Part shown: positions 38,639-46,476 of the stretch, piece after piece
How the letters are laid out: each line of letters starts with the position of its first letter
Numbering within the stretch: position 1 is the stretch's first letter
Assembly (NCBI RefSeq): GCF_001437255.1
Contig: NZ_JQBD01000012.1
Span: forward strand, 1 to 46,667
Direction: 5' to 3'
DNA from: Pediococcus damnosus
GTDB lineage: Bacteria; Bacillota; Bacilli; Lactobacillales; Lactobacillaceae
Length of the DNA stretch: 46,667 nucleotides
The notes under the pieces: generated by a model
Told to the model about the DNA's origin: nothing
Database searches by the model: none
The model's input: only the letters and a program-made list of their open reading frames with translations
Program-made: the position numbers and the translations under genes

Positions 38639-38859
38639 GAAATTTCTTTGGTGTACGCGTTGTTTCATTTATGTACTGCCGTTCAAATAATTTGTATAGG
38701 GACTGAGGGTATCTGGTGGCATGTAGGCCTTTAATTAGGAAACTTAAAGCCAGATCAATTGGTCCCACCGCTAAATATACTTGCGGGCTTTCACTGGGAA
38801 ACGATTAACGGCACCACGAAGGGTTTCGGGATTAGGACATTACGTACTAATCCCTTTTT
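38639..38859 (+). ncRNA. ssrS: 6S RNA (transcription regulator mimicking open promoter DNA)
   Basis: No plausible gene lies in 38587-38913, but a 6S-like fold does. The closing stem pairs GAAA, CTT and TGGTG at the 5' end with CACCA, AAG and TTTC (to 38827). Then comes a large central bubble with a small hairpin CCGC/GCGG (38768-38786) on its 3' side. An apical arm is built from GGGAC/GTCCC, ATCTGG/CCAGAT and CTTTAA/TTAAAG. 6S RNA binds the housekeeping RNA polymerase holoenzyme. Position next to rarA is as I recall for other Firmicutes. Mature length is about 190, plus terminator. Confidence 0.85.
38828..38859 (+). terminator. 6S RNA terminator
   Basis: Perfect 8-bp stem GGGATTAG/CTAATCCC with an 11-base loop, followed by TTTTT. 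Confidence 0.9.
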
Positions 38860-38913
38860 GTTTAGTTTAAATAAACTCAAAAAATAATAATTCTGTTGAA
38901 TGGAGCGTCTCCC

Positions 38914-39195
38914 ATGTTAATTTCAATCCTTATGGTTGTTTTTTCAATTTTATTAGGTACAATTGGTATCTATCTTTATCGACATCAACAACGTCCCTTT
39001 TTACTCTTTGATCCAACAAATCAACCTGCTCTCCAAGAGCTTTTACGTATCGGTGGGATCGCCCTTTGCCTAATGGCAGTCATTGCCTTTGTTATTGCCT
39101 GGACCCATGTCACGATCCTAATTTGTATTATCTTACTCCTTGGTTGCTTTACAACTACGGGTATCCTAATTGGTTTAACTCATTTTATGCCCTAG
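38914..39195 (+). CDS. Small integral membrane protein, function unknown
   Basis: 93 aa with three hydrophobic segments (about 2-20, 47-66, 70-90). A polar stretch RHQQRPFLLFDPTNQPALQE lies between the first and second. ATG at 38914 is eight bases behind GGAG; the frame is open six codons further, across the ribosome site. I do not recognise a named family. It stands alone between the 6S RNA and the universal stress protein; a weak A/T-rich hairpin (about 39197-39222) may end its transcript. Confidence 0.72.
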   Translation: MLISILMVVFSILLGTIGIYLYRHQQRPFLLFDPTNQPALQELLRIGGIALCLMAVIAFVIAWTHVTILICIILLLGCFTTTGILIGLTHFMP

Positions 39196-39277
39196 AAAAA
39201 AAGAAAACGCTCTTTTTTCTTTTTATTTTGGCAATTTTAACGTAAAATGAAGTTATAAAGTTGGAGAGGTGATTTAT

Positions 39278-39751
39278 ATGACACAACAATATAAACATAT
39301 TTTGGTTCCTGTAGATGGTTCGCAAGAAGCAGAATTAGCTTTCGAAAAGGCCGTGGCAGTTGCCAGACGAAATAAGGGTGCCGAATTACATTTGGTTCAC
39401 ATTGTTGACACTCGTGCTTTTCAAAACATTTCGAGTTTTGATACAGCTATGGTAGAACAAGTGACAGAAACAGCGAAGACAACCCTTGATAAATATATTA
39501 AAGAAGCAAAGGACAAGGGCTTGGAAAACGTTGACTATTCAATTGAATATGGCGCACCAAAAGTTGTGATCGCAAACGACATGCCTAGACAATTGCATAC
39601 TGATCTTATTATGATCGGTGCAACTGGATTAAATGCCGTGGAACGTCTCTTAATTGGATCGGTAACTGAGTATGTTACAAGAACTGCAAGTTGTGACGTC
39701 TTGGTTGTTCGGACTGATTTAGATAACCAACCCGTTAAGCTTAATAAATAA
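39278..39751 (+). CDS. Universal stress protein, UspA family
   Basis: Adenine-nucleotide-binding stress protein. YKHILVPVDGSQEAELAFEKAV at the N-terminus, and the C-terminal ATP-binding signature IGATGLNAVERLLIGSVTEYVTRTASCDVLVVR (G-2x-G-9x-G-[S/T]), so it is the ATP-binding type. 157 aa. ATG at 39278 is eight bases behind GAGAGG. Followed by a strong symmetric terminator shared with the convergent tag gene. Confidence 0.93.
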   Translation: MTQQYKHILVPVDGSQEAELAFEKAVAVARRNKGAELHLVHIVDTRAFQNISSFDTAMVEQVTETAKTTLDKYIKEAKDKGLENVDYSIEYGAPKVVIANDMPRQLHTDLIMIGATGLNAVERLLIGSVTEYVTRTASCDVLVVRTDLDNQPVKLNK

Positions 39752-39760
39752 TTTTTTCAC

Positions 39761-39815
39761 AAGTAAACAAAAGTCGATCAACCCGGTAACGGAGTGATCG
39801 ACTTTTTGTTTACTT
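39761..39815 (+). terminator. Bidirectional terminator between the usp and tag genes
   Basis: Arms 39761-39780 and 39795-39815 pair almost perfectly (AAGTAAACAAAAGTCGATCA with its complement, one bulged base) around a 14-base loop. The T-run within the right arm serves usp and the A-run in the left arm serves tag. The right arm reaches into the tag stop codon. Confidence 0.9.
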
Positions 39816-40371
39816 ATAAAACTGCCAAATCATGATAACGAAAACAAGCAACTTCATGATCGTTTATCAAACCAACTGCCTGAACAAATGCATATATATT
39901 TTTGCGTCCAATAAAAACAAAACCATCTTGTTTCATTTGCCGGACTATGCGTTTTGCTAATAACTCCTGAGCCTTGTTTGAATTGAATAAAATCTCTGGA
40001 CAACGAATCGGTTTAAAATCCACGAAATGCCAGATATAGTCAGAAAAGGTCATTGGTAATTGTGTGACAACGTCCGCATTATGAAAAATAGCCTGAATCT
40101 TCCGTGCATTACGAATCACCGTTGGATCTTTAATCACTTGTTGAATTTCATCTGGTGAGTAGCTACTTAATCTCAGCGGATCGAATTCAGAAAAGGCTAT
40201 TCTCAAGGCCTGCCTGCGTTGTAACACAGTTAACCAGTTTAGACCAGCTTGAAAGATTTCTAAGGCAAAGCATTCAAACAACCGATTTGATTCTAATATT
40301 GGAACCCCCCATTCCAAATCATGATATTGCATAAGTCGATCATTTTTAGTACTCCATGAGCAACGATTCAT
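39814..40371 (-). CDS. tag: DNA-3-methyladenine glycosylase I
   Basis: Base-excision enzyme that removes 3-methyladenine. Zinc ligands C4, H17, H172 and C176 are in place (NRCSW, YHDLEWG, HEVAC), and the catalytic Glu at 38 (LEIFQAGLNW) matches the E. coli numbering. 185 aa, complete. AAGGAG upstream of ATG. It follows the phosphodiesterase gene by 39 bases and may be co-transcribed with it. Confidence 0.95.
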   Translation of the reverse strand: MNRCSWSTKNDRLMQYHDLEWGVPILESNRLFECFALEIFQAGLNWLTVLQRRQALRIAFSEFDPLRLSSYSPDEIQQVIKDPTVIRNARKIQAIFHNADVVTQLPMTFSDYIWHFVDFKPIRCPEILFNSNKAQELLAKRIVRQMKQDGFVFIGRKNIYAFVQAVGLINDHEVACFRYHDLAVL

Positions 40372-40410
40372 ATTCTATCTCCTTCCCGAGTATGAATAAG
40401 ATTCGCTGTT

Positions 40411-42177
40411 TTACCACAATTCAATTAAATTATTTAAAACTTCATATTGCATGAGTTCTTGTCGTGTTTGCGTCTTGAGAACATGCTGCAGCCTTCCCAA
40501 ATGATTAGTAATGATTCCATCAACTCGAAGGGCCAGCATTCTTTTCATCGGTGAAGTCCCATCTGTTGGCCAAACAAAAACCTGTTTGTGTTTAGCCCAA
40601 GCCTGCTGCATGAATTGCCGATTAAGCGTATGAAACTCTAAGGAATAGAAATTAGCAGAATTATTAGGAATTTTGGCAATATTAAACGGCGTGATAATCC
40701 CTGTTTGTAATTTTGGATTTTTCTTTTTTAGCTGCCTCATAAACGTAGCATTAAGCGAGTGCACTTTGTCACCATGCTTTTGCAAGCTCGCACCGTAACG
40801 CTTATTAAACAGTTTTACTAAATTGGAAGAATCACCCTTACTAGGCTTAATCTCAACAATTAAACGTTGATGCAATTGATGAGCCGTCTTAAGATATTCA
40901 GAAAAGCTACTAATTTTGGCATGATAGCCATTCTCGTGCAATGTAATGTGGGTTAACTGATTTAAGGTAAGATTGCTTAGCATCACATTTTTACCGGCTA
41001 AATGGGCCAAATTTGAATCATGCATGACCACAAATTGGTTATCTTTTGTTTCACGCACATCCATCTCAATATAATCAGGATGAAGGCGATGTGTTTTCCT
41101 CAAAGCCATGGTAGTATTTTGAACTCCGTTTCCATCACTAACTCCCCGATGGGAAATTGTGAGCACTTTTAACGGATGATTATCATTCTTCTGAATTGAA
41201 AAATATGCATAGGACGGCGTTATTAATAATAAAAGTCCCAACAAAGATAGCCCCGTTTGCTTAATTTGCTTGAGATCCCATTTAGGGTAGGAATGCGAAC
41301 TTTTTTTAAAAACTGGCACGCTCGTGAGTGGTAGATTCACATCTGTGACCCATTTATTTAATTCAGACAAAAATCCTGTCGAAAATAATAGAAACCAGAC
41401 TACGTATAATAATTCTGCAAATGAAATTGCAAAAATCATTAAGATAAGGCCTACTTGTTCAGATCGAAGTAACTGATTCCACTTAGCCAATCCTAGCAAT
41501 ACTAGACCACCAAAAACAAATATCGGTATTGAAACCCGCACGACAGTTAATAAAATTTGCCACAGCATTTTTACCGTTCGACCCTTGGTCAACTGCCAGC
41601 TAGTTCGAATCCCCTCGGACAAAGAACATTCACGACTAACCATCGCTGGCAAGGCCAAAATCATGCGTAATGCCACCCAACATAATCCTATATACAGGAC
41701 AACAAAAATGGAACCCATTACCCAGCGATTGGCAAAAACAAAATTTTGGAATCCAATTGTGGTCGGAATGTGTGCCAGAATCACCGTTGAAAATCCAAAC
41801 CCCCCCAATGGAATTGTGATCACCGCGTAGAAGAAAAAATACGCCACTGTCATTACCCAGTTTTTCTCAAATAATCGTTGGATTAGATGGCGTAGCTGGC
41901 CAAAGTTAACCGGTCGTTTTGATTGGAATCCACTAATCATTAATAAAGTTGCTAATAATCCTGAAAAGAATCCCCAAATAATAACAATTGCAAAAACAAT
42001 TTTCAAAGGAATCAATAAAAAATTCTCTGATAAAAAAAGTGCATGTTCAATTAAAATACTAGTGACTACACCAACTAGACCAGTCAAAACGGCATAATAC
42101 AAGTTCTCGTCAGAATTAATCATGTAATTAACTAACTGTTTTAATCGTCGATAATCTTGAAAAAAGAATTGCTTCAT
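40411..42177 (-). CDS. Glycerophosphodiester phosphodiesterase with N-terminal membrane domain
   Basis: 588 aa in two parts. Residues 1-330 form a glycerophosphodiesterase membrane domain with about seven to eight hydrophobic segments. Residues 340-580 are the GDPD catalytic domain: SHRGVSDGN, YIEMDVRETKDNQFVVMHDSNL (His, Glu, Asp and His metal ligands), IVEIKP and VWPTDG. It likely splits deacylated phospholipids or lipoteichoic-acid-type glycerophosphodiesters outside the membrane. GAGAGG ribosome site. The substrate is not determined by the sequence. Confidence 0.92.
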   Translation of the reverse strand: MKQFFFQDYRRLKQLVNYMINSDENLYYAVLTGLVGVVTSILIEHALFLSENFLLIPLKIVFAIVIIWGFFSGLLATLLMISGFQSKRPVNFGQLRHLIQRLFEKNWVMTVAYFFFYAVITIPLGGFGFSTVILAHIPTTIGFQNFVFANRWVMGSIFVVLYIGLCWVALRMILALPAMVSRECSLSEGIRTSWQLTKGRTVKMLWQILLTVVRVSIPIFVFGGLVLLGLAKWNQLLRSEQVGLILMIFAISFAELLYVVWFLLFSTGFLSELNKWVTDVNLPLTSVPVFKKSSHSYPKWDLKQIKQTGLSLLGLLLLITPSYAYFSIQKNDNHPLKVLTISHRGVSDGNGVQNTTMALRKTHRLHPDYIEMDVRETKDNQFVVMHDSNLAHLAGKNVMLSNLTLNQLTHITLHENGYHAKISSFSEYLKTAHQLHQRLIVEIKPSKGDSSNLVKLFNKRYGASLQKHGDKVHSLNATFMRQLKKKNPKLQTGIITPFNIAKIPNNSANFYSLEFHTLNRQFMQQAWAKHKQVFVWPTDGTSPMKRMLALRVDGIITNHLGRLQHVLKTQTRQELMQYEVLNNLIELW

Positions 42178-42251
42178 TTTACACCTCTCCCCACTATTAT
42201 AATCTTACCACCAGCGGTACACGAACTGAATAACTGTCTGAAAAATCGGCA

Positions 42252-42278
42252 AAATAAAAAGCCGCCAAAAATGGCAGC
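42252..42278 (-). terminator. Terminator after ddl
   Basis: Minus strand: GCTGCC/GGCGGC stem with one G-U pair, 6-base loop, then TTTTTATTTT. Lies eight bases after the ddl stop. Confidence 0.85.
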
Positions 42279-42285
42279 CTTCCGA

Positions 42286-43398
42286 TTATTCAGCATCAAG
42301 CGGCGTAAAATCGTAATGAATTTTAGAACGACGTTTAAATTCTGCAAACGCTAAATCAATCAATTGATCAATCAGTTTTTCATAACTAATTCCTGAAACT
42401 TCCCATAACTGAGGATATAAACTAATATTTGTAAAACCAGGCAAAGTATTAATTTCACTCAAATAAGGTACTTGATCATGATCCACTAAGAAGTCGATGC
42501 GGGCCAACCCACAACAGCCAAGCACTCGAAACGCATCTAGTGCCATTTGTTGAACTTCTTTAGCAAGTTCGGGGGTAATGCTGGCTGGCAATTCAAATTG
42601 AACACCACTAGCATCCACAAACTTGTTGTTATAATCGTAGAATGTATCTGATTTAGGAACCACAATTCGTCCCACTTTAGAAGCTTTAGGTGCCTCGTTT
42701 CCTAAGATTGAGACTTCAACTTCTTCTGGTTGTTCAATAGATTGCTCTACTAGAACCTTAAAATCATAACGAAAAGCGTCATCCAGACCAGCTTCAAATT
42801 CTTGGGCGTTTGTCGCCTTATGAATTCCTACTGAAGATCCCTGATTAGCTGGCTTTAAAAACATCAATTCGCCAAGTAAATCACGACAAATTTCATAAGA
42901 ATATTCAGTGCGGTTCTCAGGTGTAACAACAACATACTTAGTATTTCGAATGCCATTATGAGTCAAAATTTGTTTTGTAACATCTTTATCAAAAGAAATT
43001 GCCGAAGCTAAAATACCACTACCTACATAAGGTTTTTGAAGTAGCCGTAATAGCCCCTGAATCGTGCCATCTTCCCCTAAATTACCATGGATAATTGGAA
43101 AATAAACGTCAATATCTCTCTGCTCGCCCATGTTTAAAATTGGCGATAATGGATTACCTTCATCAATCGTTTGAACAGCCTCTTTAACGACTTGCTCTTC
43201 TGGTTCGCCATCAAAAATTCTTCTTGATGAAGCATCACTTAATAAATAACCATCTTTGGTAAACATGAACAAACTGATTTCATAACGATCTTTATCCATT
43301 GCATCATAAATATTATGTGCAGACCGCTTTGAAACATCATGTTCAGATGAATTACCTCCAAATAGTAGTCCTACATGAATTTTTTTGTCCGTACTCAT
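42286..43398 (-). CDS. ddl: D-alanine--D-alanine/D-lactate ligase, Phe-type
   Basis: ATP-grasp ligase that makes the terminal depsipeptide or dipeptide of the cell-wall precursor. GGNSSEHDVS, HGNLGEDGTIQGLL, KPANQGSSVGI and ARIDFLVDHDQVPYLSEINTLPGF are intact; 370 aa. The omega-loop reads FYDYNNKFVD, with Phe at residue 260 where D-Ala-D-Ala ligases have Tyr. Phe at this place (F261 in Leuconostoc) marks D-Ala-D-Lac ligases and intrinsic vancomycin resistance. The specificity is strong inference. It follows the medium-chain reductase gene but has its own extended -10. Confidence 0.95.
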   Translation of the reverse strand: MSTDKKIHVGLLFGGNSSEHDVSKRSAHNIYDAMDKDRYEISLFMFTKDGYLLSDASSRRIFDGEPEEQVVKEAVQTIDEGNPLSPILNMGEQRDIDVYFPIIHGNLGEDGTIQGLLRLLQKPYVGSGILASAISFDKDVTKQILTHNGIRNTKYVVVTPENRTEYSYEICRDLLGELMFLKPANQGSSVGIHKATNAQEFEAGLDDAFRYDFKVLVEQSIEQPEEVEVSILGNEAPKASKVGRIVVPKSDTFYDYNNKFVDASGVQFELPASITPELAKEVQQMALDAFRVLGCCGLARIDFLVDHDQVPYLSEINTLPGFTNISLYPQLWEVSGISYEKLIDQLIDLAFAEFKRRSKIHYDFTPLDAE

Positions 43399-43438
43399 AA
43401 AATCTCATCCTAACGTATAGATTTTGTATTGAATCTAA

Positions 43439-43447
43439 ATTGTACCA
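43439..43447 (-). promoter_or_regulatory. ddl promoter (extended -10)
   Basis: The minus strand reads TGGTACAAT, about 40 bases upstream of ddl. The -35 is T-rich and weak. Confidence 0.6.
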
Positions 43448-43481
43448 CGGTTTTCTAGAGAAAAAAACTTTAACATCCAAA

Positions 43482-44522
43482 TTACTTGGCGTTAAAATCA
43501 CCAGTTATCACCAGTTTACCAATCATTTTATTACTCTCCACTAATTCATGTGCTCTTCGTAAATTTTGGGCATTAATGGTGTTCAACGTTAAGGTTAACG
43601 TTGACTGTAATTCTTTTTGATCCAAAAGATCTGCAACCTGACTCAAGATTTCACCTTGTGAAGCCATATCTTCGGTTTGATAAATACTCTTTGTAAACAT
43701 AAACTCCCAGGCAAACGTGATACTTTTAGCTTTTAACAGCCCGCCCATTGGTAACGGTTTTTCATTTTCCACGATCGAAGTAATGTAGCCCTCAGGAGCA
43801 ATCAATTTAGCTAACTTTGGTAAATACGCATCAGTTGATTGAAAGATTACTCCAAATTTAATGTTTTGAATTTTTTGTTCTTTTAATTGCGCTTCAAGCG
43901 AATGATGGTAATCGAGAACAACATCTGCCCCCATCTTTTTTACCCATTCCACAGTTTCTGGCCGTGAAGCGGTTGTAATTACCGTTAAACCGGCCCACTT
44001 TGCCAACTGAATCGCAATCGATCCTACCCCACCAGCACCATTAATAATTAAAATCTTTTGACCCGTATTAGCATCTTTTTTTGCCACCAATGGCATTCGT
44101 TCAAATAGTGATTCCCAGGCCGTTAAACTAGTCAAAGGCATTGCTGCAGCTTCTTCAATACTAATTTTTTTTGGTGCTTGGGCAACCAGCCGTGAGTCTA
44201 CCAACTGATAGGCCTGATCACTTCCTGGTCGTTGATTGGTCCCAGCATAAAACACAGAATCACCAACTGAAAACCCTTTGACCAGGTCGCCAACTTCTTC
44301 TACTATGCCACAAGCATCAAACCCAAGAATAGTTGGGATCTCCGTTTCTGGGTGACTCTGCCGAGTTTTAGTATCAACCGGATTCACCGAAACAGCCTTA
44401 ACTTTTATCAATAAATCGTAACCGGCTGCTGTCTGGCGAGCCACTTTTAAATCAATCAAACTACTTGCATCTTCAATTGGTAATCCTTTATAAAAACCAA
44501 TTGCTTGTACCTGTTCATTCAT
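43482..44522 (-). CDS. Zinc-independent medium-chain dehydrogenase (quinone oxidoreductase-like)
   Basis: NADPH-dependent MDR superfamily protein, 346 aa. The N-terminal GroES-like half has VKAVSVNPVDTKTRQ and ILGFDACGIVEEVG; the Rossmann half has INGAGGVGSIAIQLAKWAGLTVI. The zinc-ligand Cys cluster is absent, which fits the quinone-reductase/enoyl-reductase branch. The substrate cannot be told. AAGGAG upstream of ATG; 14 bases after the DUF2785 gene, so probably one operon. Confidence 0.88.
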   Translation of the reverse strand: MNEQVQAIGFYKGLPIEDASSLIDLKVARQTAAGYDLLIKVKAVSVNPVDTKTRQSHPETEIPTILGFDACGIVEEVGDLVKGFSVGDSVFYAGTNQRPGSDQAYQLVDSRLVAQAPKKISIEEAAAMPLTSLTAWESLFERMPLVAKKDANTGQKILIINGAGGVGSIAIQLAKWAGLTVITTASRPETVEWVKKMGADVVLDYHHSLEAQLKEQKIQNIKFGVIFQSTDAYLPKLAKLIAPEGYITSIVENEKPLPMGGLLKAKSITFAWEFMFTKSIYQTEDMASQGEILSQVADLLDQKELQSTLTLTLNTINAQNLRRAHELVESNKMIGKLVITGDFNAK

Positions 44523-44536
44523 CTTTTCTTTACTCC

Positions 44537-45508
44537 TTAAAATCGAAAATCGTCTTCTTCATTCAAATAAGTAGTTATTTCTTTTGGCATTTCTGGATTT
44601 AAAACCATCGCTTGTAGTAACCGTTGCCGATTGTATAAGCTTGTCCACATCTGTTCATTTTCTTGAGCTTGAATTGAGACAAGTTCATGCCGCCAATTTT
44701 TTAAAGCTAACAAGAGAAAATCACTATATAATTTATTTTGTTTTGTTAAATCAGCCATATACCCGGCCAAACGTTCTGGTTCTCCAAAAATTAAAGGTGT
44801 TGCGAGTCGTTTATAACGCGTAATCAACACAGCCAGTAATAACAATTTATCAGCACGTACTAAACTCTTATCAAAAGCTAATTCGTCTAAAACATTTCCA
44901 ATATGCGTATACGCATGCGCCCAACCTTTTTCACCGGCATACCCCCGAGTATCCGTCTCCAACGCAATATAGGTTAGCATTTGATCGACTAACGTATTTT
45001 TACTCTCGTCATCAATGAAATTAGACCCCGCCCGATCAACATAAAGTAAAGTTGACAAAAACATCACACTGAATGACCGCTGAAAAACAGCATCATTTTG
45101 GGGCTCAGTAATATGTGGAAATAGGCTTTCGTCTTGAATTAAATGTTTAAAAATTAGCTTAAGCTGGTCTTTAGATGTAATTTGTTGCTGGATGATATCA
45201 CTGAATAAAAAATAAACCCCTTTATCACGGATAAATAAATTGGTTGATCCAATATGTTGAAATAGTTGGGTTAAATCTGCATCACTAATTTCGTCTAGTT
45301 TATGCGCACTTAATTGCTCTCTAAGATTCTCAATCAAGTCTTTAATCCCATCTTGATCATCTGGCAAAACAACCTTAGTTGGTGCAGTAGGTTTAATTGC
45401 CTTAATCACATTATCCACTTCAGGAATTAGCGACTGATAAATCTCACCATTTTGTAGTTTTGCACGTAACTGCTGAAGTTGCGTACGGACTGATTCAACT
45501 TCTTTCAT
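44537..45508 (-). CDS. DUF2785 family protein
   Basis: 323 aa, soluble and largely helical, with no signal peptide. The family hallmark DTRGYAGEKGWAHAYTHIGNVLDELA lies around residues 185-210, with HEAT-like helices on both sides. Function unknown. ATG behind GAGGAG. First gene of a pair with the reductase, divergent from the DUF975 gene. Confidence 0.82.
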   Translation of the reverse strand: MKEVESVRTQLQQLRAKLQNGEIYQSLIPEVDNVIKAIKPTAPTKVVLPDDQDGIKDLIENLREQLSAHKLDEISDADLTQLFQHIGSTNLFIRDKGVYFLFSDIIQQQITSKDQLKLIFKHLIQDESLFPHITEPQNDAVFQRSFSVMFLSTLLYVDRAGSNFIDDESKNTLVDQMLTYIALETDTRGYAGEKGWAHAYTHIGNVLDELAFDKSLVRADKLLLLAVLITRYKRLATPLIFGEPERLAGYMADLTKQNKLYSDFLLLALKNWRHELVSIQAQENEQMWTSLYNRQRLLQAMVLNPEMPKEITTYLNEEDDFRF

Positions 45509-45587
45509 AACACTATTCTCCTCGTAAGTAATAATTTATTTTAACACGCCGCAAGTTCAAAGCCCTAATAAAGCTACCTTATGATTA

Positions 45588-45615
45588 TTGTGAATTCCTT
45601 TGATAATGTTAAAAT
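45588..45615 (+). promoter_or_regulatory. Promoter of the DUF975 gene
   Basis: -35 TTGTGA (45588-45593), 16-base spacer, -10 TAAAAT (45610-45615), 26 bases upstream of the start codon. Confidence 0.7.
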
Positions 45616-45641
45616 AGATAAAAAGAGGAGGAGCCTACCAT

Positions 45642-46403
45642 ATGTCAAACCATCGTATACGGCACCAATTAAAAAATGAAGTTAAACAAACTTTTAAGGG
45701 GCATTGGGGTCAAGCATCTCTAACCGCCCTTATCCCAATAATTATTCAAGCAGTTGCCGGATTTATTATTTCCATGGTAATCCTAATGTCAATTTACTTA
45801 ATCAGTACCCATCCTGATATTTTCCACCCGAGTTATTGGTCCAATTTAACATCTGGTGATTCAACCAGTTCAGAATTTTATAAAGAAGTAACCAGCTCAA
45901 ATAACCACAGTGAAGTCTGGAATTTCGTTCGTGGTGCACTGATGACTTTTATTGGTGTAGGTATTAATTATACTTTTCTCGATTGGTTACGAAATCCAGA
46001 GCTGAAATTTTCACCGGTTAAAGGTGCATTCCAGGTCTTCACCAAACGTTACTTTATTCCAGCATTAGCGATTTTTGTTTTACAATTTATCTTTCAATTC
46101 CTCTGGACTTTACTATTTATCATTCCAGGAATTATTAAATACTTTTCATACTCACAATCCTATTTAATTTACAAAGATCAGTTGGCTTCTGGGAATGCTG
46201 ATCGCATTGAATACGTTGATTGTATTACCATGAGTCGTAAATTGATGATGGGCCATAAATTTGAATTTTTCACCTTGAAATTAAGTATGATTGGTTGGTA
46301 TCTCTTGTGCTTAGTCAGTTTTGGAATTGGATTTATCTGGTATATTCCATATTCTCAAGGTGTTTATACTGCCTTTTACAAACATTTGGTAGAAGCTTCA
46401 TAA
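45642..46403 (+). CDS. DUF975 family membrane protein
   Basis: 253 aa integral membrane protein with about five hydrophobic segments. The N-terminal IRHQLKNEVKQTFKGHWGQA and the motif FIIPGIIKYFSYSQSYLIYKD, then CITMSRKLMMGHKFEFF, are typical of DUF975. An extracellular polar loop with Ser/Asn-rich sequence lies around residues 55-90. ATG behind GAGGAGG. Its stop codon begins the long inverted repeat that follows. Function unknown. Confidence 0.85.
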   Translation: MSNHRIRHQLKNEVKQTFKGHWGQASLTALIPIIIQAVAGFIISMVILMSIYLISTHPDIFHPSYWSNLTSGDSTSSEFYKEVTSSNNHSEVWNFVRGALMTFIGVGINYTFLDWLRNPELKFSPVKGAFQVFTKRYFIPALAIFVLQFIFQFLWTLLFIIPGIIKYFSYSQSYLIYKDQLASGNADRIEYVDCITMSRKLMMGHKFEFFTLKLSMIGWYLLCLVSFGIGFIWYIPYSQGVYTAFYKHLVEAS

Positions 46404-46476
46404 AAATCCAAAAAAATAGCGTAGTTTTAAATGTTGAACAAAGACATTTAGAACTACGCTATTTTTTTGGATTTTT
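46402..46476 (+). terminator. 33-bp inverted repeat, bidirectional terminator
   Basis: Arms 46402-46434 and 46444-46476 are complementary over 33 bases with a single T-G wobble, and the loop has nine bases. Each arm begins inside the stop codon of the gene on its side, so two convergent genes end symmetrically on one hairpin. A/T runs inside the arms can act as U-tracts in both directions. Confidence 0.88.

Noticed and set aside
38583-38768. 61-codon open frame on the minus strand in the rarA downstream gap
   Set aside because: It is antisense to the 6S RNA, has no ribosome site and no recognisable product.
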